Made by a program: the position numbers and the translations under genes. A stretch of DNA of 64,000 nt from Ammoniphilus resinae. Its GTDB lineage: Bacteria > Bacillota > Bacilli > Aneurinibacillales > RAOX-1. Location: the NCBI RefSeq assembly GCF_017873965.1, contig NZ_JAGGKT010000001.1:731645-795644 (forward strand), read 5' to 3'. Below the pieces are notes generated by a model. It worked only from the letters and a program-made list of their open reading frames with translations, made no database searches and had not been told where the DNA came from. Shown piece after piece: positions 10,829 to 19,639 of the stretch. Position 1 is the stretch's first letter, and every line of letters starts with the position of its first letter.

Positions 10829-11341
10829 ATGATGAAAATATTGCTTCACGAGCTGGAGAAGGCTAAAGGACAAGCATTACCTTTAGAAGGGTTCGTTGAT
10901 GTGAAATCAGTTCGCCTTGATGGGACGGAGACTTTGACAGATGTGCGTTTTTCTGGAGAATGCCACAAAGAGGCTGATCTTGTCATAGTAACAGGTACCA
11001 TCACTGGTATTATCCAGGCGAAATGTGCAAAGTGTCTTACGCCAACTGAGTATTCGCTAAATGTTTTGTTTGACGAGAAGTTCTCCGAAGCACCAGTTGA
11101 TGAAGAAAGTGATATTCATTTCTTTCATTCAGGCATGATTGATCTTTCCCCGTACTTAGTAGAGGCTATAGTATTGGAATTACCATATGTGTATGTGTGT
11201 AAAGAAGATTGCCTTGGACTATGTCCGACGTGTGGAACGAATCGAAATGAAAAACAATGCGAGTGCAAAAATGAGCGGATTGATCCGCGTCTAGCAGATC
11301 TTGCCTTGTTTTTTGAAAAAAACAAAAGTGATAATAAGTAA
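10829..11341 (+). CDS. yceD: YceD family protein (DUF177, YlbN), 23S rRNA accumulation factor
   Basis: Conserved protein nearly always encoded directly before rpmF, as here; in plants and bacteria the family supports 23S rRNA accumulation. Seen in 170 residues: a CAKC pair in the middle and a Cys-rich C-terminus (CKEDCLGLCPTCG, then CEC) that looks metal-binding. The start ATG 10829 is 7 nt after AGGAG; the next codon is also ATG. It is transcribed from the consensus promoter just upstream. The precise biochemical role is not visible in the sequence. Confidence 0.9.
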   Translation: MMKILLHELEKAKGQALPLEGFVDVKSVRLDGTETLTDVRFSGECHKEADLVIVTGTITGIIQAKCAKCLTPTEYSLNVLFDEKFSEAPVDEESDIHFFHSGMIDLSPYLVEAIVLELPYVYVCKEDCLGLCPTCGTNRNEKQCECKNERIDPRLADLALFFEKNKSDNK

Positions 11342-11476
11342 GGTTATTTTCTGATGCTGATCATCTTGGTGGTAACATCAGTAAATAATATAGCTTCTAC
11401 TGGAACAACCCAAGGTTGGTAATCGGTAAGAGGACTTATACAATCATTATCAACTAAACCGAAGGGGGTGGAAGAA

Positions 11477-11650
11477 ATGGCAGTACCTCAAAGAAGAACT
11501 TCCAAAACTCGCAAAAGAATGCGTCGTACTCACTTCAAGCTTGAAGTACCAGGAATGGTTAAGTGCCCAAACTGCGGTGAATATAAATTAGCACATCGAG
11601 TTTGCAAAGCTTGCGGCTCTTATAAGGGAGAAGAAGTAGTAAATAAATAA
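11477..11650 (+). CDS. rpmF: 50S ribosomal protein L32
   Basis: Small zinc-ribbon protein of the large ribosomal subunit. Seen: 57 residues beginning [17 protein letters not shown], with two Cys pairs, CPNC and CKAC, forming a zinc-binding (C+) version of L32. ATG 11477 follows AGGGGG; a GTG 9 nt upstream is in frame but lies in the ribosome site. It is preceded by a 126-nt gap after yceD and followed by a strong terminator. Confidence 0.98.
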   Translation: MAVPQRRTSKTRKRMRRTHFKLEVPGMVKCPNCGEYKLAHRVCKACGSYKGEEVVNK

Positions 11651-11657
11651 GCTGGTT

Positions 11658-11689
11658 AAAAAGCAAAGCCGATTGTGCTTTGCTTTTTT
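11658..11689 (+). terminator. Intrinsic terminator of yceD-rpmF
   Basis: AAAAAGCAAAGC pairs with GCTTTGCTTTTT across a 7-nt loop, followed by a T-run. Confidence 0.92.
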
Positions 11690-11709
11690 GTCGTTATTCA
11701 TATAAATGC

Positions 11710-11760
11710 TTGCGGGACTTTTTGATTTTCTATATACTGATATTAGTACCAGGTATTAAT
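11710..11760 (+). promoter_or_regulatory. Fatty-acid operon promoter with FapR operator
   Basis: TTGCGG (11710-11715), a 17-nt spacer and TATACT (11733-11738) form a sigma-A promoter. Four bases downstream is ATTAGTACCAGGTATTAAT (11742-11760), a near-perfect dyad that matches the FapR operator recognised in Bacillus (TTAGTACC arms). The operator covers the expected start of transcription, so FapR would autorepress the operon until malonyl-CoA or malonyl-ACP releases it. Confidence 0.88.
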
Positions 11761-11789
11761 TTTGTAGAAATTTGTCACTGGTGGTGGGC

Positions 11790-12377
11790 ATGATACCACG
11801 TCTAAAAAAGAAAATAAGACAGAAGGAGTTAATGACTGCCTTGCAGTCCAACCCCTTTCTAACAGATGAAGATTTGGCACAGGTATTTTTTGTCAGTATC
11901 CAGACGATTCGCCTCGATCGAATGGAACTTGGTATACCCGAATTAAGGGAACGCATTAAGACGGTAGCTGAAGAGAAGTTGGATCCACTCAAGTCGCTAT
12001 CTGCCGATGAGGTTATTGGTGAATTGGTTGATTTACAATTAAATGAGAACGCGACTTCCATTTTTGAAGTAAAAGAAGAGCATGTTTTTTCCCGGACGCA
12101 CGTCGCTAGGGGTCATTATATCTTTGCCCAGGCAAACTCTCTGGCAGTCGCTGTGGTTGATGCTGAGGTGGTATTAACCGGTGCTGCAAGGGTTCGCTAT
12201 GTAAAGCCAGTAATGCTTGGGGAGAAGTTGGTAGCCAAGGCAGTGGTTAGGTCAAGGGATAAAGACCAAACAAAAGTGAAAGTCGAAACAAGGGTTGCTG
12301 GAGAATTGGTTTTCAGCGGGATATTTCGCGTGTTTAAGGCATCGAACCTGCATAAAGCAGAGGGGGGAAGACCTTGA
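11790..12377 (+). CDS. fapR: Transcription factor FapR, fatty acid and phospholipid repressor
   Basis: Global repressor of membrane-lipid synthesis in Bacillales, released by malonyl-CoA or malonyl-ACP. Seen in 195 residues: an N-terminal DeoR-like helix-turn-helix (LTDEDLAQVFFVSIQTIRLD, about 21-40) and a C-terminal hot-dog fold effector domain (VFSRTHVARGHYIFAQANSLA). The start ATG 11790 follows GGTGGTGGGC; an upstream in-frame TTG adds six residues. It is the first gene of the operon, overlaps plsX by 4 nt, and sits behind its own operator. Confidence 0.95.
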   Translation: MIPRLKKKIRQKELMTALQSNPFLTDEDLAQVFFVSIQTIRLDRMELGIPELRERIKTVAEEKLDPLKSLSADEVIGELVDLQLNENATSIFEVKEEHVFSRTHVARGHYIFAQANSLAVAVVDAEVVLTGAARVRYVKPVMLGEKLVAKAVVRSRDKDQTKVKVETRVAGELVFSGIFRVFKASNLHKAEGGRP

Positions 12378-13387
12378 AAATTGCTGTTGATGCAATGGGG
12401 GGGGACCATGCCCCTGGGGCCATTGTTGAAGGTGCATTGCAAGCTGCTGGGGCTTTTGCAGATGTACATCTGATTTTAGTTGGAGACGAAAAACAAATTC
12501 GCCATCATATTGTTGGCGATTGCCCAGATAATATTGAAATCATACATACTACAGAAGTGATTGAATCAGATGAGAAGGAGCCTGCCAAGGCAATTCGCCG
12601 TAAACGGGATTCATCGATGGTAATCGCGCTTGAACTAGTTCACGAACAGAAGGCGGATGCGGTGATTTCTGCAGGAAACACGGGAGCCTTTATGGCTGGG
12701 GGCGTCTTTATTACGAAAAGAATTGAAGGGATTGAGCGCCCTGCTCTGTCGCCTATCATTCCGTCTATTGCGGGGAAAGGGACGCTTGTCCTTGACGTTG
12801 GAGCAAACATGGATGCCAAGCCGGAAAACCTTTTACAATATGCGATGATGGGAACCGTTTATGCCCGTAAGGTGATGGGGGTAGAATCCCCACGGGTAGG
12901 GTTGTTAAACGTTGGAACAGAGGAAAAGAAAGGCAATGAACTAACAAAGGAAGCCTTTGTACTCCTTGAAGACAAGCTCCCGAATTTTATCGGGAATGTA
13001 GAAGCAAGGGACATCCCTTTTAGTGTTTGTGATGTTGTGGTCTGTGATGGCTTTTCCGGTAATATTTTGTTGAAATCTTATGAAGGAATGGCGGCTGCTA
13101 TCTTTCAAGTCCTAAAACAAGAATTCACGAGTTCCGTTACTACAAAATTTGGTGCTTTGCTTTTAAAACCGGGCTTTCGGCGTCTAAAGCAAAAAATGGA
13201 CTATGCAGAATACGGAGGTACCCCTTTATTGGGGCTTCAAAGTCCATGTATCAAGGCCCACGGTTCTTCCAATGCCTATGCGATCAAGAATGCTATTGGT
13301 CAAGCCTTGCGTTTTGTGCAAAGCGATGTAATAGGTCAAATTTCTAAAGAAGTCTTAGAACAGAAAAGAGGGAACGATAATGAGTAA
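12374..13387 (+). CDS. plsX: Phosphate acyltransferase PlsX
   Basis: Makes acyl-phosphate from acyl-ACP, the donor for PlsY in phosphatidic acid synthesis; it acts as a peripheral membrane enzyme. Seen in 337 residues: the N-terminal KIAVDAMGGDHAP signature, GNTGAFMAGG, and VVCDGFSGNILLKS near the C-terminal third, all family hallmarks. The start is TTG 12374 after AGGGGGG, overlapping the fapR stop. The end overlaps fabH by 8 nt. Confidence 0.97.
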   Translation: MKIAVDAMGGDHAPGAIVEGALQAAGAFADVHLILVGDEKQIRHHIVGDCPDNIEIIHTTEVIESDEKEPAKAIRRKRDSSMVIALELVHEQKADAVISAGNTGAFMAGGVFITKRIEGIERPALSPIIPSIAGKGTLVLDVGANMDAKPENLLQYAMMGTVYARKVMGVESPRVGLLNVGTEEKKGNELTKEAFVLLEDKLPNFIGNVEARDIPFSVCDVVVCDGFSGNILLKSYEGMAAAIFQVLKQEFTSSVTTKFGALLLKPGFRRLKQKMDYAEYGGTPLLGLQSPCIKAHGSSNAYAIKNAIGQALRFVQSDVIGQISKEVLEQKRGNDNE

Positions 13388-14393
13388 AGCGGTGGGGATT
13401 CTCGGGACCGGGGCATGTGTGCCTAATAAGGTTCTAACAAATTTTGATTTGGAAAAAATTGTAGATACATCGGACGAGTGGATTGTATCCCGTACAGGAA
13501 TTCGCGAAAGAAGAATAACAACAGATGAAGAAGCGACATCTGATTTGGCTTATCAAGCTGCCCAGAAAGCATTAGAGGCAGCAGGGATCACAGCTGATCA
13601 GTTGGATTTGATTATTGTCGCAACGGTAACGCCTGACACATCCTTTCCTTCCACAGCAAATATCTTGCAGGATCGTCTAGGGGCAAAGAAGGCAGCTGCT
13701 TTTGATTTAGCTGCAGCTTGTACTGGATTTTTGTATGGACTGGCAACGGCAACTCAGTTTATCCAAAATGGGTTGTACCGATATGTATTGGTTATTGGCG
13801 CTGAATGCTTGTCGAAAGTTGTGAATTGGAGTGACCGGAATACCTGTGTTTTGTTTGGTGATGGTGCGGGCGCAGCCGTTCTAGGACAAGTGGAAGAGGG
13901 ATACGGATTCCTTTCATTTGACTTGGGTTCCGATGGTTCTGGCGGAGATTTATTGAAAGTCCCAGCTGGCGGTTCCAGGCTACCAGCAACAGAGCACACG
14001 ATCGCAAATGATCTTCACTATGTGTCAATGGCGGGTTCTGAAGTGTTTAAGTTCGCTGTACGCGTGATGGGGAATTCAGCAGAGGCTGCAATTCAAAAAG
14101 CAGGGCTATCAAAAGAGGACATTGACCTGCTTGTACCACATCAGGCCAACATGAGAATTATTGATGCCGCTGTAAAAAGATTCGGGCTTTCGATGGATAA
14201 AGTAGTCGTCAATTTAGATCGCTATGGAAATATGTCTTCAGCTTCGATTCCTATTGCTTTGGATGAAGCGGTCCGGACTGGCCGGGTCAACAAAGGAGAT
14301 CATTTAGTGCTTGTAGGATTTGGCGGTGGTTTGACGTGGGGGGCTACTGTTATGAAATGGGCTGCAAAGGAGAGGAGAGAATCTCATGAGTAA
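13380..14393 (+). CDS. fabH: 3-oxoacyl-ACP synthase III (KAS III)
   Basis: Initiates fatty-acid synthesis by condensing acyl-CoA with malonyl-ACP; in Bacillus it sets the branched-chain primer. Seen in 337 residues: catalytic Cys114 in AAACTGF, His in VPHQANMRI and Asn in YGNMSSASIP, a complete Cys-His-Asn triad. It overlaps plsX upstream and fabD downstream by 8 nt each. In B. subtilis fabH paralogues are outside the fapR operon, so its place here is a local difference in gene order. Confidence 0.97.
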   Translation: MSKAVGILGTGACVPNKVLTNFDLEKIVDTSDEWIVSRTGIRERRITTDEEATSDLAYQAAQKALEAAGITADQLDLIIVATVTPDTSFPSTANILQDRLGAKKAAAFDLAAACTGFLYGLATATQFIQNGLYRYVLVIGAECLSKVVNWSDRNTCVLFGDGAGAAVLGQVEEGYGFLSFDLGSDGSGGDLLKVPAGGSRLPATEHTIANDLHYVSMAGSEVFKFAVRVMGNSAEAAIQKAGLSKEDIDLLVPHQANMRIIDAAVKRFGLSMDKVVVNLDRYGNMSSASIPIALDEAVRTGRVNKGDHLVLVGFGGGLTWGATVMKWAAKERRESHE

Positions 14394-15324
14394 GATTGCT
14401 TTTGTCTTTCCGGGACAAGGTTCGCAATATGTAGGGATGGGAAAAGAATTAAATGATCAAAATGCCAAAGCTGCGGAAATTTTTTCACAAGCAAACGAGG
14501 CTTTAGGCTATTCTTTGTCGGGGCTTTGTTTTGAAGGTCCAGAGGATGAATTACGACTTACTGCCAATGCGCAGCCGGCCATTTTGACGACGAGCATTGC
14601 TGTGCTGGAAACGCTGCGTGGGGAGATGGATCTCACCCCAGCTTTTGTGGCGGGACATAGTCTCGGGGAATATTCTGCACTTGTTTCTGCGGGAGCTATG
14701 TCCTTTAAGGACGCTGTTGTTGCTGTACGGGCAAGAGGGTTGTTTATGGAACAAGAGGTACCAGCTGGACAAGGTGGAATGTCCGCAATTCTCGGGATGG
14801 AACGAGGGCCTCTTGCTGACATTTGCGCGGCCGTTACAGAAAGCGGAAAACCTGTACAACTGGCAAACCTAAACAGTCCTGGACAAATAGTTATTTCCGG
14901 ATCAGCAGAGGGAGTCACAGAAGCGGGTCAACTTGCTAAGGAAGCAGGTGCAAAACGGGTTATTCCATTAAATGTGAGCGGACCGTTTCACTCCAGCCTG
15001 CTAAAACCTGCAGCAGATAAGTTAGCTGAAAAATTAAAGACATTATCAATTGGTCATGCCGAGGTGCCGGTAGTAACCAATGTGACAGCAGAACCAATTA
15101 GCGATGCAGAAGATATTTTCCGTTCACTAGTAGAGCAGGTATATTCCTCTGTTTTATGGGAAGATTCCATTCGTTATATGTTATCACAGGGCGTAGACAC
15201 CTTTATCGAGATTGGCCCCGGCAACGTACTTGCCGGTCTAATTAAGAAAATTGAGAGAAGTGCGAAGGTGTATTCCATTCAGGATATGTCAACACTTGAA
15301 AAGTTTAAAGCAGAGTGGATATAG
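14386..15324 (+). CDS. fabD: Malonyl-CoA:ACP transacylase
   Basis: Loads malonyl groups onto acyl carrier protein. Seen in 312 residues: FVFPGQGSQYVGMG at the N-terminus, nucleophile Ser92 in GHSLGE, and GPFHSSLL carrying the catalytic His. The ATG overlaps the end of fabH, indicating translational coupling. Length and motifs are complete. Confidence 0.97.
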   Translation: MSKIAFVFPGQGSQYVGMGKELNDQNAKAAEIFSQANEALGYSLSGLCFEGPEDELRLTANAQPAILTTSIAVLETLRGEMDLTPAFVAGHSLGEYSALVSAGAMSFKDAVVAVRARGLFMEQEVPAGQGGMSAILGMERGPLADICAAVTESGKPVQLANLNSPGQIVISGSAEGVTEAGQLAKEAGAKRVIPLNVSGPFHSSLLKPAADKLAEKLKTLSIGHAEVPVVTNVTAEPISDAEDIFRSLVEQVYSSVLWEDSIRYMLSQGVDTFIEIGPGNVLAGLIKKIERSAKVYSIQDMSTLEKFKAEWI

Positions 15325-15336
15325 GAGGTGGATTAT

Positions 15337-16080
15337 TTGTTAACAAATAAAGTAGCAGTGGTTACAGGTGCTTCTAGAGGGATTGGCCGAGCGATTGCCT
15401 TAGCAATGGCTGAAGCCGGTGCAGACATTGTTGTCAACTATGCCGGGAATGAAACGGCGGCAAGAGAAGTAGCTGAAGAAATCGAAAAACGAGGACGAAA
15501 AGCGCTAATCATTAAGGCAGATGTGTCCAATGCAGAACAAGTAGGTCAAATGGTTCAGCAAACTTTAGACACGTTCGGTAAGGTCGACATTCTTGTCAAT
15601 AATGCGGGGATTACCCGAGATAACTTATTGATGAGAATGAAAGAAGATGAATGGGACCAGGTCATTGCTACAAACCTAAAAGGGGTGTACAACTGTATCA
15701 AAGCGGTGACAAGACCGATGATGAAGCAACGCGCTGGCAGAATTATTAATATCACTTCAATCGTCGGTGCGATTGGCAATCCAGGGCAAGCCAATTATGT
15801 TGCTGCCAAAGCAGGGGTGATCGGCCTTACTAAATCCGTTGCCAAAGAAATGGCAAGCAGAGGAATTACGGTTAATGCGGTTGCTCCAGGTTTTATCGAT
15901 ACGGATATGACCGCCCAGCTTTCCGAGGAAATTCAAAGCAATCTGCAGGCACAAATACCACTGCAGCGTTTAGGGAAACCCGAAGATATTGCCTATATGG
16001 TTCGTTTTCTAGCTTCAGACCAAGCTGCCTATATTACCGGGCAAACCATGCATGTAGATGGTGGAATGTACATGGGGTAA
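15337..16080 (+). CDS. fabG: 3-oxoacyl-ACP reductase
   Basis: NADPH-dependent reductase of the elongation cycle (short-chain dehydrogenase). Seen in 247 residues: the Rossmann motif [12 protein letters not shown], the active Ser of ITSIVG, and the YVAAK pair (Tyr and Lys). I chose TTG 15337, 8 nt after AGGAGG, because it gives the usual short N-terminus before KVAVVTGAS; a GTG at 15328 lies in the ribosome site. It is followed by a short gap with a possible extra promoter for acpP. Confidence 0.96.
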   Translation: MLTNKVAVVTGASRGIGRAIALAMAEAGADIVVNYAGNETAAREVAEEIEKRGRKALIIKADVSNAEQVGQMVQQTLDTFGKVDILVNNAGITRDNLLMRMKEDEWDQVIATNLKGVYNCIKAVTRPMMKQRAGRIINITSIVGAIGNPGQANYVAAKAGVIGLTKSVAKEMASRGITVNAVAPGFIDTDMTAQLSEEIQSNLQAQIPLQRLGKPEDIAYMVRFLASDQAAYITGQTMHVDGGMYMG

Positions 16081-16138
16081 TCCCCAATTGTTTCGGACTT
16101 TTTCCAGCCATGGACTAGTTTTCCGCCGTAAGTTTCAG

Positions 16139-16144
16139 TATAAT
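16139..16144 (+). promoter_or_regulatory. Possible internal promoter -10 box upstream of acpP
   Basis: A perfect TATAAT lies 22 nt before the acpP start in the only sizeable gap between fabG and acpP. No good -35 hexamer is seen at 16-18 nt, so this is tentative. An extra acpP promoter would fit the high demand for ACP. Confidence 0.3.
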
Positions 16145-16165
16145 ACCTGAGAGGAGGTGAAGGTA

Positions 16166-16402
16166 ATGGCAGACGACATCTTGGAAAGAGTAAAAAAGAT
16201 TATTATTGACCGCCTAGGGGTTGATGAAGCAGCGATCGTAGAAACCGCTTCTTTTAAAGAGGATTTAGGAGCTGATTCCTTGGACGTAGTGGAATTGGTT
16301 ATGGAACTTGAGGACGAGTTCGATATGGAAATCTCTGATGAAGATGCTGAAAAGATCACAACTGTGGGCGATGTAGTGGAATACATAAAATCCCGCAAAT
16401 AA
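16166..16402 (+). CDS. acpP: Acyl carrier protein
   Basis: Carries acyl chains on 4'-phosphopantetheine. The 78 residues are acidic with a four-helix pattern. The attachment Ser38 lies in [13 protein letters not shown] 16166 follows GAGGAGGTGA; an in-frame GTG upstream is part of that site. It lies between fabG and fabF as in many Firmicutes. A 9-bp hairpin with a poor U-tract follows, which may reduce read-through to fabF and so raise the ACP to FabF ratio. Confidence 0.98.
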   Translation: MADDILERVKKIIIDRLGVDEAAIVETASFKEDLGADSLDVVELVMELEDEFDMEISDEDAEKITTVGDVVEYIKSRK

Positions 16403-16408
16403 TCATGG

Positions 16409-16429
16409 AGTCCCGTTTGCAACGGGACT
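16409..16429 (+). terminator. Weak terminator-like hairpin after acpP
   Basis: Nine-bp perfect stem AGTCCCGTT/AACGGGACT with a 3-nt loop, followed by TCATTCC rather than a U-run. It is probably a partial attenuator or an mRNA 3' end stabiliser rather than a full stop. Confidence 0.4.
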
Positions 16430-16527
16430 TCATTCCACTCTTAGGTGGGTATTAAATACACCCAGTACTACTTCTCAGTCTCTTCCATAAATAACAGTAT
16501 CCAAGAATCGTTTGTAGAGGTGAAATT

Positions 16528-17769
16528 ATGAAAAATCGCGTTGTCATTACCGGAATGGGAGTCGTTACTCCACTGGGAAATAAAGTAGAAGAATTTTGGA
16601 GAAATTTACTTGCCGGAAAGTCCGGCGTTGATTATATTACGGCATTTGATGTTTCGGATTATCCAACAAAAATTGCAGCAGAGGTTAAGGACTTTAACCC
16701 AGAAGATTATATGGATAAAAAAGAAGTGAAACGTACGGATCGTTTCGTTCAATTTGCCCTGGGTGCAGCGAAAGAAGCGCTCGAACATTCTGGGCTTAAC
16801 ATGGATGAAGAAGATCGTGAACGGATCGGTGTCTATATTGGTTCTGGGATTGGTGGACTTGGAACATTTGAAGATCAGCACAAATTGCTTTTGGAAAAAG
16901 GTGCTCGTCGTGTGAGTCCGTTTTTTATTCCAATGATGATTGCCAATATGGGCGCTGGACAGGTCTCTATTGCATTGGGGGCAAAAGGACCCAATAGTCT
17001 TGCAGTAACAGCATGTGCATCCGGAACTAATTCCATCGGAGATGCCTTTAAAATCATCCAGCGCGGTGACGCTGATGTTATGTTTGCGGGAGGGGCTGAA
17101 GCAACGATCCGTCCGACTGGGCTTGCTGGATTTTGTTCGGCGAAAGCACTATCTACCCGAAATGATGAACCGCAAAAAGCTAGCCGTCCTTTTGACAAAG
17201 ATCGCGACGGGTTTGTGATGGGTGAAGGAGCTGGCGTTCTAGTATTAGAATCACTAGAACATGCACAAAAACGTGGAGCAAAGATCTATGCTGAAATCAT
17301 TGGTTATGGCATGAGTGGTGATGCCTATCATATGACACAGCCTGCGCCTGAAGGCGAAGGGGCAGCTCGCTGCATGAAGATGGCCATTCGTGACGCTGGT
17401 ATATCTCCAGAAGATATTGATTACATTAATGCACACGGAACATCTACAAATTATAATGATCGATATGAGACGATGGCGATAAAAACATCTTTAGGTAAGC
17501 ATGCTTATGAAGTGCCAGTCAGCTCAACCAAATCGATGACAGGCCATTTATTGGGGGCAGCAGGTGCAGTCGAGGCAGTTGCATGTGCATTGGCAATTCG
17601 AGATCAGGTTATTCCCCCAACAATTAATTACGAGACACCTGATCCTGATTGTGATTTAGATTATGTTCCTAACGAGGCTCGGGAAGCGAAAATAGATGTT
17701 GCACTGTCAAATTCTTTGGGATTTGGTGGTCATAACGCTACGATTATTATTAAAAAATTCGAGGCTTAA
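16528..17769 (+). CDS. fabF: 3-oxoacyl-ACP synthase II (KAS II)
   Basis: Condensing enzyme that elongates acyl-ACP with malonyl-ACP. Seen in 413 residues: nucleophile Cys163 in TACASGTNS, and the two His of the Cys-His-His triad in [11 protein letters not shown] and [10 protein letters not shown]. The start ATG 16528 follows AGAGGTGA. It is downstream of acpP with a 125-nt gap, so it may have its own promoter, but I do not see a clear one. Confidence 0.97.
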   Translation: MKNRVVITGMGVVTPLGNKVEEFWRNLLAGKSGVDYITAFDVSDYPTKIAAEVKDFNPEDYMDKKEVKRTDRFVQFALGAAKEALEHSGLNMDEEDRERIGVYIGSGIGGLGTFEDQHKLLLEKGARRVSPFFIPMMIANMGAGQVSIALGAKGPNSLAVTACASGTNSIGDAFKIIQRGDADVMFAGGAEATIRPTGLAGFCSAKALSTRNDEPQKASRPFDKDRDGFVMGEGAGVLVLESLEHAQKRGAKIYAEIIGYGMSGDAYHMTQPAPEGEGAARCMKMAIRDAGISPEDIDYINAHGTSTNYNDRYETMAIKTSLGKHAYEVPVSSTKSMTGHLLGAAGAVEAVACALAIRDQVIPPTINYETPDPDCDLDYVPNEAREAKIDVALSNSLGFGGHNATIIIKKFEA

Positions 17770-17800
17770 TTGATTAAAGGTTTATGGCGGTGAAAACACG

Positions 17801-18493
17801 GTGGATTTTCAACAACTGCAGAATGAAATTGGAGTCAAATTTACGAATGAGAAACTCTTACGGCAAGCATTCACCCATTCTTCGTATGTCAATGAACATC
17901 GGGGGAGACCATTCCAGGACAACGAACGATTGGAATTTTTGGGCGACGCCGTGTTGGAGTTAACGGTTTCCCAATTTCTCTTTACTCATTTTCCCAGAAT
18001 GTCGGAAGGGGAAATGACCAAGCTACGGGCAGCTGTCGTCTGTGAACCCTCCCTGGTTCGTTTTGCTGAATCCCTAAAGTTTGGGAAAATGGTTTTATTA
18101 GGGAAAGGGGAAGAACTGACAGGCGGAAGACAAAGACCAGCATTATTAGCTGATGTATTTGAAGCCTTTATTGGGGCCTTATATTTGGACAAGGGGCTGC
18201 CTACCGTGTTGGAATTTATGGAGAAATTTGTATTTCCTTACATCAATAATGGAGAATATACAAGGTTAACGGATTACAAAAGTCAACTTCAGGAACATGT
18301 CCAACATGACAATTTGGGTGAAATTATATATAGAGTAATTGAGGAGAAAGGACCTGCACATAATCGTGAATTTGTTTCCGAAGTACTCCTTGGAGGCAAG
18401 CCGATGGGAACGGGCAGGGGAAGATCTAAGAAAGAAGCGGAGCAACTGGCAGCTGCTGTTGCGCTGCAACAGCTTGGACCAAAAAGAGGGTAA
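17801..18493 (+). CDS. rnc: Ribonuclease III
   Basis: Double-strand RNA endonuclease for rRNA precursors and structured mRNA. Seen in 230 residues: the catalytic signature [14 protein letters not shown] with acidic metal ligands, a second acidic motif in [16 protein letters not shown], and a C-terminal double-stranded RNA-binding domain (about 157-226). The start GTG 17801 follows GGCGGTGA. It lies downstream of fabF and upstream of the radical SAM gene and smc, the usual neighbourhood. Confidence 0.97.
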   Translation: MDFQQLQNEIGVKFTNEKLLRQAFTHSSYVNEHRGRPFQDNERLEFLGDAVLELTVSQFLFTHFPRMSEGEMTKLRAAVVCEPSLVRFAESLKFGKMVLLGKGEELTGGRQRPALLADVFEAFIGALYLDKGLPTVLEFMEKFVFPYINNGEYTRLTDYKSQLQEHVQHDNLGEIIYRVIEEKGPAHNREFVSEVLLGGKPMGTGRGRSKKEAEQLAAAVALQQLGPKRG

Positions 18494-18498
18494 TCGGC

Positions 18499-19572
18499 TT
18501 GAAAAATCAAAAACATCGTAGAATTGCTTTGTTTGTCCCCCATCAGGGCTGCCCGAAGGACTGTGTTTTCTGTGACCAATCTAGAATTACAGGTAAGAGT
18601 AGAGAAGAACGTTTAACTCCTGAGCAAGTTCGCCGGACAATAGAAGAGCACCTGCAAACTTTGGAGAAGGATGTTTATGTTGAGATTGCTTTTTTTGGCG
18701 GGAGTTTTACGGGCTTGCCAAGATCTTATCAGAAAATGTTACTCGAAATTGCTAAAGAATATGTAGATCTTGGGGCTGTTCAGGGAATTCGTTTTTCCAC
18801 TCGCCCTGATTATATTACCAAACCGATCATGGAGTTCCTTATCTCCTATGGGGTAACAGCCATAGAGTTGGGAACGCAATCGTTGGATGATAACGTATTG
18901 CGCTTGTCTCAACGGGGGCATACTGCTGCCCAAGTACACCAGGCAGTGCAAATTATCCGTGAGTATCCGTCGATTCAGGTTGGACTGCAGCTGCTGCCGG
19001 GATTACCCGGAGACAGTCGGGAGTTGGTAATGGAAACCGTCCGCCAGGCGATCCAGATGAAACCTGATTTTGTACGTATCTATCCGGCTTTAGTTATTGC
19101 GGGGACAGAATTAGAATGGATGTATCGAACCAAACAGTATATCCCGTTATCATTAGATGAAGCGGTTGGATTATGTGCGGAGATGTGGAGAGAATTTATG
19201 CGCGCTGGAATCCCAGTGATTCGTCTAGGGCTGCATTCTTCCGATGATTTACGTGCACAAGGGACGATTGTAGCTGGACCTTTTCACCCTTCATTCCGAC
19301 AACTTGTTGAAATGCATCTTTACCAAAAACTTTTGCAGAAATTGGTCCGGTTGTACGCTGCAAACGGAGTGGAATTTCTGCAAATTCACCCGGCAGATGA
19401 AACCTCCCTGCGGGGTATCCAAGGCGGGCATTGGCGTGCCTTTCAACAGGCATGTGGACCTGCACAGCCCAAATTGCTTTTTAATCGTGAGATTCCGCGA
19501 CATCAATTATGGCTCATGACAAGTGACGGAGCTGTTCATAAACATGCCTTGGCAGAATTGGAATCCAGTTGA
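18499..19572 (+). CDS. Radical SAM protein, Elp3-like, between rnc and smc
   Basis: The iron-sulfur motif CPKDCVFCD (CxxxCxxC) near residues 19-27 and the FFGGSFTGLP segment mark an Elp3/COG1243-like radical SAM enzyme. Seen in 357 residues: the radical SAM barrel fills the N-terminal 250 residues; the C-terminal acetyltransferase domain of true Elp3 is not present. Similar genes sit between rnc and smc in many clostridia and some bacilli. Its substrate is unknown; RNA modification is only a guess from family resemblance. Start TTG 18499 after AGAGGGTAA. Its stop codon lies in the loop of an intrinsic terminator. Confidence 0.8.
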   Translation: MKNQKHRRIALFVPHQGCPKDCVFCDQSRITGKSREERLTPEQVRRTIEEHLQTLEKDVYVEIAFFGGSFTGLPRSYQKMLLEIAKEYVDLGAVQGIRFSTRPDYITKPIMEFLISYGVTAIELGTQSLDDNVLRLSQRGHTAAQVHQAVQIIREYPSIQVGLQLLPGLPGDSRELVMETVRQAIQMKPDFVRIYPALVIAGTELEWMYRTKQYIPLSLDEAVGLCAEMWREFMRAGIPVIRLGLHSSDDLRAQGTIVAGPFHPSFRQLVEMHLYQKLLQKLVRLYAANGVEFLQIHPADETSLRGIQGGHWRAFQQACGPAQPKLLFNREIPRHQLWLMTSDGAVHKHALAELESS

Positions 19573-19590
19573 ACGGCTGGATTTTTTTTT
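19562..19590 (+). terminator. Intrinsic terminator overlapping the radical SAM gene stop
   Basis: Arms AATCCAG (19562-19568) and CTGGATT (19577-19583) with a long T-run to 19590. The gene's TGA (19570-19572) lies in the loop, so a ribosome terminating there could cover the hairpin. Confidence 0.75.
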
Positions 19591-19639
19591 CTTCGAATGG
19601 GTTATGATTGAAGCTTTTCACACATAAGGAGGAAGGAAA

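Noticed and set aside
16445..16475. Second FapR operator upstream of fabF (TTAAATAC...AGTACTAC)
   Set aside because: Half-sites are recognisable but the spacing is three bases too long and symmetry is poor.
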